Below, piece after piece: positions 1-7,140 of a stretch of 64,000 nucleotides of DNA. The stretch spans positions 434,001-498,000 of the forward strand of contig JADJYF010000026.1 in NCBI GenBank assembly GCA_016719885.1. Reading direction: 5' to 3'. The DNA is from Pseudomonadota bacterium (GTDB lineage Bacteria; Pseudomonadota; Gammaproteobacteria; Ga0077536). The notes under the pieces were generated by a model. That model saw only the letters and a list, made by a program, of their open reading frames with translations, was not told where the DNA came from and made no database searches. Both the position numbers and the translations under genes were made by a program. The first letter of the stretch is position 1; every line of letters starts with the position of its first letter.

Positions 1-30
1 TGCTCGCATCAGGTCTCGCTGCGCGCTCAT
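1..30 (-). CDS. Possible 5' end of an unidentified gene, cut by the window edge
   Basis: An ATG at 30-28 on the minus strand opens ten codons (M-S-A-Q-R-D-L-M-R-A) that run off the left edge. It lies 65 bp downstream of the prsT stop in the same direction, so it could be the next gene of a prsT operon. A weak AAGG stands only two bases before the ATG, so the start is not well supported. Ten residues are too few to assign a family. An XrtA-system gene would fit the context, but that is inference only. Confidence 0.25.
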   Translation of the reverse strand, partial: MSAQRDLMRA

Positions 31-94
31 GGCCTTGCGTCACGCGCGTTCAGCCAACCCTGCCTGGATACGCCTACGGTCTGCGACCGGCACC

Positions 95-2884
95 TCAACG
101 TTTGAGGTCGGCGGCCAATTTCTCTGCCGCGGCCCGCTCGGGGAAATCCTGGTTCCTGAGCGCTTTCTGCACCGCGGTGGCCGCATCTTTGCGATTGCCG
201 CTGCTGAGCAGCGCGACGGCAAGATGGAATTGCACACCGCTGTCTTCGGGGGCGCCCTGCGCCGCTGCCTCGAGAATCTGCAATGCAAGCTCCTTGTTGC
301 CGCGCTTGAACAGCACCCAACCGTAGGTGTCGGCCAACTGAGGATTCTTCGGCGCCAAGTCGTATGCCGCCTTGGCATGGTCAAGCGCACTCGGCACGCC
401 CAGATCCAGTTCCAGCAAGGCCAGGTTGTTGAGGGCAAGCAACTGCTTGGGTTCGACGCTCAGCACCTTCCCATAGGTGGCCGCCGCCTCTTTGGGGCGC
501 TGCAGCTGGTTCTGAATCTGCGCGAGGTAAAGCAACACCTCGACCGGCTTCGATGACTGGGCGGCGCGTGCCTGCAAGACCTCCACGGCCGCGTCGGCCT
601 TGCCCGCCCGCATCAAGGCTCCGGCCTGCTTGATCACCCAGCCATCGCTTCCGTCCTTCTTTCCCGCACTCTCGAAGAACGCCGCCGCCGCCGTGGTATC
701 GCCACGCGCGATCGCGAGGTCGCCGCGCAGTGCGTCGACAGCGGCGGCCTGCTCTCGATTCTTGGCGAGCTCGTCGATCAGGCCTTCGGCGGCGGTCAAA
801 TCCTTGGGCTGGGCTTTCCGTATCAGCGTGCGGGCCAGGACCACCGCCACTTCGGGCGACGTGGGCATGCCCTGCCTGGCCAGGCTCAATTCCTTTTCGG
901 CCTCGGCCAGGTTGCCTCTTTCATACAGGATAGTGCCGCGCAAAAAGTGCGGGTTGGGCGACTTCGGGGCGATTTTCGCTGCGTCGCGCGCGACCTTTTC
1001 GGCCAGATCGAGGTTGCCCTGACCGCGTAAGCCATGCCCAAGCGCAATCATGGCGTCGAGATTGCCTGGCAGCAGCTTGAGTGTTTCGTTGGCGATTTCG
1101 ACGCACTTCGCGTAGTTCTGCATCGGCAGGTAATGGGAAAGCAAGGCCAAACGCGCGACGGTGGCGGTGGGATTGGCGCTTCGTACACGCTCGTAATAGT
1201 CGATGGCCGCCGCCGCGTCTCCGCGGGCATCAGCGGCGGTACCGGCGAGCGTAAGATTGGCGGCGTCCTTGTCGTCGATCTTCAGCAATTGCTCGACATA
1301 CTGGCTGCCGCCGGTCACATCGCCCTGGCGAAACAACAGCAACGCCAGATTGCTCAGCAGGGTCGGCGTGCCGGGGCTGGCCGCGACCGCGGTTTTCAGC
1401 AGTTCGGTGGCCTTGGGCAGGTCCTTCTTGCCCACGTAGGCACTCGCCAGCGCATTGAGCAGGCCCGGATCGTCTCCCTTGACGGCACGCATCTTTTCGC
1501 CCATTTCCAGCACCTTGTCCCATTCCTTGCGGGACATGTACAGGTACAGCAGCATGGTGTCCTTCTGGGTCAATTGCTTGTCCAGAGGCGCGTCGGGCTC
1601 GAGCATCTTGATTGCATCGTCCACCTTGCCGAGCCGCGCGGTGGCGAAGGCGAGCGCGGTTTTGAGATTGTTGTCTTCCGGCGCACGCGCCGCGGCCGTT
1701 TGCAGGCTCGCGAGGCCGGCTTCGGAATTGCCCACCGCGAAATAGGCGCTCGCCTTCAGGCCGAGCATTTCGGAATCGGCCTTGGTATCGAGTTCACCGA
1801 GGGTCTTCAGCGCCTCGTCGGCCTTGTTGCGTTTCAACTGGATGGACGCGAGCAGCTTCTTTGCCGGTTCGAAATCAGGAGCCGATTGCAGGTAAACCGT
1901 GAGATAGGTCTCCGCCTGCTCGAGGTTGCCCCGGCGGTACATGAGGTAGGCGAGATAGAGCTGCGACTGCGCGTGGTTGGGCGACGAGGCCAGGGTTTGT
2001 CGAAAGCCGTCCTCGGCCGCCGCCCAATCTTCGGACACGTAAGCGACGATGGCCTTGTAATAACCGACGATAGGGTTCTTTGCCACCCGCTTGTCCAGCA
2101 CCGCAAGGCGCTGCTTGGCCACGTCGAATTTCTCTTCGCTCAAATCCAGGCGTACCTGCGAGAGGGCGGGAAAGATTACGAAGGGGTTGAGTTGGGCGGC
2201 CTTGTCCAGCGACTTGTGGGCGCCCGCGAAGTCCTTTTCGCGTTCGCGTAAGTCCGCGTCGTACATGTAGGTATTCCAGTCCGAGCCATCCGCCGAGAGG
2301 GCCTGGTCCAGGTATTTGCGCGCGGATTTGAAATCGCCGCGTGCGACCAGCACACGGCCCATGCCCTGGTAGGCCTCCGCCGCGGGCTTCGGTTCTTTCA
2401 AGGCTTCTTCGTACAGCGCCTGGGCGGCGTCCAGTTTGCCCTGCATCAAGCCGAGGATTTCTGCGTGCAGGGGTTTCAATGCCGGGTCACCAGCAATATC
2501 GGGAGCAGTTTCGAACTTGGCCAGCGCCACATCGGCCTCGTTGCGCAGCACGGCGAGGCGGATATTGAGGATTTCCACCGTGCGCTTGTCGAGGCCGAGC
2601 TTGGCGCCCTTCTCTATCTCGGCCTTGGCCGCCTCGGGGTTGCCGAGCCGCAGGTACATGTCGGCCAGCTGCAGACGCAGGCCGGCGTCGTCGGGCTGCG
2701 TCCTCACCAGGTTTTTCAGGGAAATGAGCGCCTCGGAGACCTGCCCCTCTTGCCAGAGCTTCTGAATGCGGGCGGCCTGGTCCTGCGGTGACAGCGTCTT
2801 GCCCCCACAGCCGGCCAGCATCAGCACCATGCACAGACTGGTAGCGAATAGCGCCAGTACCCCGCGCGGGAAACGATTGACCAT
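95..2884 (-). CDS. prsT: XrtA/PEP-CTERM system TPR-repeat lipoprotein PrsT
   Basis: The 929-aa product begins with a lipoprotein signal peptide whose lipobox is LMLAGC (Cys about residue 22). The rest is a continuous array of TPR helices, with recurring patterns such as AEAYQGMGRVLVARGDF and LYLAYLMYRRGNLEQAETYL. This matches the PrsT family (TIGR02917), about 900-aa TPR proteins found with exosortase A and EPS genes and thought to act at the envelope in polymer export or protein sorting. The frame is open further upstream, but the ATG at 2884 is preferred because AGGGAG stands about 10 bases before it and the signal peptide starts there. It diverges from the PEP-CTERM protein gene, with a 578-bp gap between them. 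Family identity is secure; the exact molecular role is not known. Confidence 0.88.
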   Translation of the reverse strand: MVNRFPRGVLALFATSLCMVLMLAGCGGKTLSPQDQAARIQKLWQEGQVSEALISLKNLVRTQPDDAGLRLQLADMYLRLGNPEAAKAEIEKGAKLGLDKRTVEILNIRLAVLRNEADVALAKFETAPDIAGDPALKPLHAEILGLMQGKLDAAQALYEEALKEPKPAAEAYQGMGRVLVARGDFKSARKYLDQALSADGSDWNTYMYDADLREREKDFAGAHKSLDKAAQLNPFVIFPALSQVRLDLSEEKFDVAKQRLAVLDKRVAKNPIVGYYKAIVAYVSEDWAAAEDGFRQTLASSPNHAQSQLYLAYLMYRRGNLEQAETYLTVYLQSAPDFEPAKKLLASIQLKRNKADEALKTLGELDTKADSEMLGLKASAYFAVGNSEAGLASLQTAAARAPEDNNLKTALAFATARLGKVDDAIKMLEPDAPLDKQLTQKDTMLLYLYMSRKEWDKVLEMGEKMRAVKGDDPGLLNALASAYVGKKDLPKATELLKTAVAASPGTPTLLSNLALLLFRQGDVTGGSQYVEQLLKIDDKDAANLTLAGTAADARGDAAAAIDYYERVRSANPTATVARLALLSHYLPMQNYAKCVEIANETLKLLPGNLDAMIALGHGLRGQGNLDLAEKVARDAAKIAPKSPNPHFLRGTILYERGNLAEAEKELSLARQGMPTSPEVAVVLARTLIRKAQPKDLTAAEGLIDELAKNREQAAAVDALRGDLAIARGDTTAAAAFFESAGKKDGSDGWVIKQAGALMRAGKADAAVEVLQARAAQSSKPVEVLLYLAQIQNQLQRPKEAAATYGKVLSVEPKQLLALNNLALLELDLGVPSALDHAKAAYDLAPKNPQLADTYGWVLFKRGNKELALQILEAAAQGAPEDSGVQFHLAVALLSSGNRKDAATAVQKALRNQDFPERAAAEKLAADLKR

Positions 2885-3157
2885 GCTGATTGCAGCTCCC
2901 TTTCGTGCTGATATTGTCTTCATATCATATAGGCATGGGGTGTTTGAGACCCGCCCCGCCTGCTTCAATAGCGGCCGCCCACGGCGCTTTCGGTAGTGAG
3001 TGAGCGATGGCGGCCCCGAGTGCCGCGCGCGAGGCATGCCGTGTGCGGCAGGTTGACACTGTTGGCGGCGGGAGTGGTCAGGCCCGTAAAGACGCGAACC
3101 GTCTGGTGGGGGCGGATAACGCCGGTATGTTCCGCAACCAAATCCCGGATTTCGCCC

Positions 3158-3179
3158 GCTGTCTGAATTATTTGACAGC
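3158..3179. promoter_or_regulatory. Inverted repeat, candidate enhancer site for PrsR
   Basis: GCTGTC and GACAGC are separated by a 10-bp AT-rich spacer, giving a 22-bp dyad about 208 bp upstream of the sigma-54 -24 element of the PEP-CTERM gene. That is a normal distance for a bacterial enhancer-binding protein. A TGTC half-site followed by an AT-rich stretch and ACAC recurs near 3294-3312. Assigning it to PrsR is inference from its position. Confidence 0.35.
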
Positions 3180-3385
3180 CTTTGCGCCGCATCGGAAAAG
3201 CCACTAACTAAATGTTTTTTAATGCCTTTCAAGGCTGGCGAAAGGCGCATCGGGAAGCACGGCCAAGCCAAGTGAGAACCATGGCGCGCGAGCCTGTCAG
3301 CATTTTTTACACGGGCTGTGCTTAACGCAGGTCCGAATGGCTCCTGCGATCTCCAAGCGACTGATAAGCCAGCAGTTTATTTTTT

Positions 3386-3400
3386 TGGCACGAACGCTGC
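3386..3400 (+). promoter_or_regulatory. Sigma-54 (-24/-12) promoter of the PEP-CTERM protein gene
   Basis: TGGCACG-AACG-CTGC matches the sigma-54 consensus TGGCACG-N4-TTGC, with GG (3387-3388) and GC (3399-3400) exactly 10 bases apart. The predicted transcript start near 3412 gives a leader of about 50 nt before the ATG at 3463. The sigma-54 activator PrsR and its kinase PrsK are encoded in the same window at 31.5-35.0 kb. Confidence 0.8.
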
Positions 3401-3462
3401 TAAAGGCAGGCCAAGGCAGAGTGTTCTGTCACCAAACTTCAGACGACTACGGAGCTAGACTC

Positions 3463-4452
3463 ATGAACCAGACCCTGAAAACCAGCATCATCGGCGCGGC
3501 CTTGATGATGGGCGCAGCGGCGCAGAACGCCTCGGCCGGTAACCTCGTCATCGACATCGACGGTGTCTCTGGCGGCACGCAGCTGAACCTGTCTGGCCTG
3601 GGCTCGAGCTTGGGCAACTTCCTGGCTGAAAGCGCCCTGCTCGGCGGCGGCGGCAACCCCGGTACGGGCGCCACCACCATCTACGCGCAGAACGCCATCC
3701 GCGTCAACAGCGCGGCCTGCCCGGCTTGCGAACTGACGGTTCTGTATTCCATTCCGATGACCTCCTCGGTCAACGTCGCTGGCACCAAGCTGAGCATGTC
3801 GCAGGCGGCGCCGGGCACCTTCAAGATGTGGTTAGACACCGCCGGCGAGCACATCGCTGATACGGGTGTCAACGGTACCGAAATCAACCAGATCAACGGT
3901 GCCGGTTACGGGGATGGCGTGCTGATCCTGTCGGGTGTCATCACCGTCGTGCCGCCGCTGTCCTTCAGCCAGGACACCGAGCTGCCAGTCGTCGATCTTG
4001 ACGCGCCGTCAGGCGGCTGGGGCACCACCTTCGACACCATTCAGGGCACGGGTTCGGCCACCCTCAACGTGGACCTGACCTTCAAGGCGGCGGGCTACGT
4101 GCTGAGCAACGTTACCGGTGGCGTGCTCGACCTGCAGTTGGTCAACTCGCTGCGTTTGAACTACACCAACACCACCCACAACCGCGCCTCGACGGTATTT
4201 GCTGACGTCAACAGCGCCACCCCGAACGTGCCGACCATCGTGCCGAACTTCGGCTCGGGCCTCAACCCGCTGAACGACTTCGGTTGCAACAACGCTCTCG
4301 TTCCGAGCACCTGCGACTTCGAAGCGCAGATGAACACCACGTTCCTGTTCTTCGAGACCCCGGAGCCGGGCACCCTGGCCCTGATGGGCGGCAGCCTCTT
4401 CCTGATCGGCGGCCTGGGCGTGCGCCGTCAGAACAAGAAGGCCGCGGCCTGA
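3463..4452 (+). CDS. Secreted PEP-CTERM sorting-domain protein
   Basis: The 329-aa product has a Sec signal peptide (residues 1 to about 27, ending near QNASA-GN), a mostly beta, Gly/Thr/Asn-rich body of about 275 aa, and a C-terminal PEP-CTERM tripartite signal. That signal is the P-E-P triplet near residue 300, a hydrophobic segment ALMGGSLFLIGGLGV, and a basic tail RRQNKKAAA. Such tails are recognised by exosortase (XrtA) at the inner membrane. The ATG at 3463 is chosen over the longer open frame because GGAG stands 8 bases before it and the signal peptide begins there. Two Cys pairs are visible (ACPAC near 86, C-N11-C near 277-289). The sigma-54 promoter places it in the PrsK/PrsR regulon, like the PepA flocculation protein of Zoogloea; I cannot tell whether it is an orthologue. 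Confidence 0.85.
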   Translation: MNQTLKTSIIGAALMMGAAAQNASAGNLVIDIDGVSGGTQLNLSGLGSSLGNFLAESALLGGGGNPGTGATTIYAQNAIRVNSAACPACELTVLYSIPMTSSVNVAGTKLSMSQAAPGTFKMWLDTAGEHIADTGVNGTEINQINGAGYGDGVLILSGVITVVPPLSFSQDTELPVVDLDAPSGGWGTTFDTIQGTGSATLNVDLTFKAAGYVLSNVTGGVLDLQLVNSLRLNYTNTTHNRASTVFADVNSATPNVPTIVPNFGSGLNPLNDFGCNNALVPSTCDFEAQMNTTFLFFETPEPGTLALMGGSLFLIGGLGVRRQNKKAAA

Positions 4453-4507
4453 AGGATGACTCGGCGGCTCGCCGCCGAATCAAGCGCTGAATAATCTTCG
4501 GATTGGA

Positions 4508-4542
4508 AAAGGCCCCTGCAGAAATGCAGGGGCTTTTTTTTG
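4508..4542. terminator. Bidirectional rho-independent terminator
   Basis: A 9-bp GC-rich stem GCCCCTGCA/TGCAGGGGC (4512-4520 and 4525-4533) with a GAAA loop is followed by nine T on the plus strand and by CTTTT on the minus strand. It sits between the convergent PEP-CTERM gene (ends 4452) and the RTX adhesin gene (ends 4638) and can end both transcripts. Confidence 0.9.
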
Positions 4543-4637
4543 TTCGCGGTTTTCGTCCAGTACAAAAAGCAGCCAGAGGCGCGCGACGGCTGTAATCGCC
4601 GTCAGGCCCTGGCCACTTTCAGAAGGGAGGCACTCGC

Positions 4638-7140
4638 TCAGGAAATAGTCTGCGCGAGATCTTGTTCGACGAGCAGGCTGCCATGCATGCCGGCATGGCT
4701 GTAGACGTTGAAGGTGAGATTGGCACTGCTGCTGGTGCTGTCGATGAACACGTTGCGCACCGTCGTCCCCGACAGGCTCCAGCCCTGCCCCGTCGACAAC
4801 ACCGAGTCCACGCCGTTGTCACCGGTGATCAACAGCTCGCTCTGGATGCCGTTCATGTCCAGCACGTCGCGCAAGTCCAGCTGCACCGAGTTCGTGCCAA
4901 AGCCATCCAGCTGGATCTGCTCGATGTTGGCGTAGAGGTTCTTGTTCACCAGCGCATCGAAGTTCAAGGACAGGTTGTTGGTGTCCGGCGTCAGCATGTC
5001 CACACCGCCACCGCCATTGACCCCGAACTCGTTGCCATGCACGCGGATGACGTCGTTGCCGTTGCCCGCGCTGATCCCCACATTCGCAAAGCCACCGCTG
5101 CTCAGGTGATCTACCCCCGCCGCGCCACGCAACACCTGGCTCGCCGCCGTCGCCGTGCTGTTCACCGCCGCCGTCCCCGCCTGCGCGAAGTCCGCACCGT
5201 ACACCACGAACGCCGCCCCCGCCGGGTTGCCGATGGCCGTCGTCGCCGACGCCAGCGGCGCACCCACCATCACATCGTCGAAGCCGTCGCCGTTGAAGTC
5301 TCCCACCCCCGACACCGAGGTGCCGAAGTTCGTGCTCGCCACGCCGTTCAACACCACGCCCTTGCCGTGCAGGTAACCGCCGCTCTGCAGATTCACTTCG
5401 CTGCCCGACAGCGACAGGTTGTCCGTCAGGTCGACCAGGTCGACCCCGTAGGCGTCCACCGTCCGGATCATCGGCGCCACGTTGCTCGTGCCGAACAGGA
5501 TATACGCCTGGTTGGCCGCCGCATTGCCGATGATGAGATCGGCCAGGCCGTCGCCATTGACGTCGCCCGCGCCCGCCACGTCGTTCACCCCCGCCGCGAT
5601 GCCGAAGCCACCCACGTGGGTCGTCATGAGCGTGGTCAGATCCAGCGTCGCCGAAAAGCCCGTGCTCTTGCCGAACACCACCAGCGCCATGCCCACCCCG
5701 TCCACGCTCACCACGAAGTCATCAATGAGGTCGCCATTGAAGTCGCCCACCGCCGAGACGTGATGGCCCGCGTCCGCGTTCACCACCGCCGCGAACGGCG
5801 TGTTGATGCTGCGAAAACCATTGGCGCCGTTCAGCGCGGTGTTGAAGCCCGAGGCGTTGACGCTGCTCGACAAGGTCGCCAGATTCGCGCGCGTATCGCC
5901 CAGCACCACGTAGAACTTGCCGTCGGTGCCGGTCTTGGTCGCGCCCATCAGGAAGTCGTCGAATCCATCGTGATCGATGTCGCCGATCCCCGTCACTTCG
6001 AGGCCCGCGTTGTCGGCCGCCGCCTGGCCACGGAACGACAGCACGTTGGTGCCGTTCGCCCCGCCCAGTGCCGCCAGGCCATCCAGGCCGCTGCTGCTGT
6101 TGCCGAACACCAGGAAGGTCTCACCGGAGTCCGTGCCACGCGCGGTGTCGCGCTCGGCGTTGCCGATCAGGATGTCATCGACGCCGTCGTTGTCGACATC
6201 GCGCGCATTGCCGATCGCGAGGCCGAGGCTGCGGCCGTCGAGGCCGTCGAACACCGCGCCGTCGTCCATGCCGTCGCCGTTGACGTCATTGACGCCGCTG
6301 GTGTTGCTGCCGGCCAGCTGCGACGCCACCAGGTTGTTCAGGTTGCCGAAGCTGCCCGCGCCCGTGCCGTTGGTCCCGGTGTCGCCGTAGACCACGTAGC
6401 CGCGGCTGCTCGCGCCGCTGCCGTTCTGCTGGCTCGACAGCAGATCGGCCAACCCGTCTCCGTTGTGATCGCCACCGCCCGCCAGCATGTAGGAAAAACC
6501 GCCGTTCACCTCCGACGCGCCCGTCAGCGCCGCGCCCTGCGTGCCGTTCAACAGGTTGAGATTGAAGCCGGTGGTGCCGTTGGCGAGCGTCGCGAGGTTC
6601 GCTGACGTGTCGCCGAAGATCACGTACGCGCGCCCGCGATTGAGCGCCTGCGAGTCGGTCAGCAGCTCGGCCGCATTCGCGCCCACGATGAGATCCGCCC
6701 GACCGTCGCCGTTCACGTCGCCGGCGGCCGCGACCGAGTCGCCCGCCCCGTCAGCAAAACCCGGCGACAGGCTGCCGCGCACGCCGTTGAGCTTGAGACC
6801 CGCCGTGCCATTCAAGGTATTGACGGCAATGGTGTCCTTCACTGACGCCACGACCGCCACCAGTTCCGAGGCGGTATCACTGGTGGCACTGAACGCCGAG
6901 GTGCCAGTGCCGGCGCCGGCGGTCGTGACCTTGGCGCCGGCCGTGCCGCTGCTGGTGTCCCAGGCGCGGAACGTGATGGCATTGGCGATGGTGCCACTGA
7001 AGCCGGCATTCGGGTGGAAGTAGAGGCGCGCGCTACTGGCCGACAACAACAGCGCGCTGGTGTCCGACACCGCACCGACCGTGCTCCACGAGCCGCCGTT
7101 GTTGAGCGAGAACCACCACGTGCCGTTGCTCGCATTCGCG
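4638..7140 (-). repeat. Copy 1 of a 2.5-kb near-identical 3' module
   Basis: This segment encodes the FG-GAP and C-terminal module of the RTX adhesin. It is collinear with 10169-12671 at a constant offset of 5,531 bp with no net indel, and differs by only scattered, mostly silent bases. Similarity falls off sharply upstream of about 7140. Confidence 0.9.

Larger units (their letters stand above)
2885..3462. other. Divergent intergenic region between prsT and the PEP-CTERM gene
   Basis: No convincing gene is seen in this 578-bp stretch. It holds an inverted repeat (3158-3179), AT-rich patches around 3205-3230 and 3301-3310, and a sigma-54 promoter (3386-3400) facing the PEP-CTERM gene. An AT-rich patch near 2915-2935 (TATATGATATG when read on the minus strand) could be part of a -10 region for prsT, but no good -35 accompanies it. 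Confidence 0.5.

Noticed and set aside
4662..6605. Long plus-strand open frames antisense to the adhesins (also 10181-12136, 12545-14830, 20370-21659, 24048-25841)
   Set aside because: They are rich in His/Arg/Ala, follow the repeat period of the opposite strand, and match no known protein type; they are shadows of GC-rich repetitive genes.
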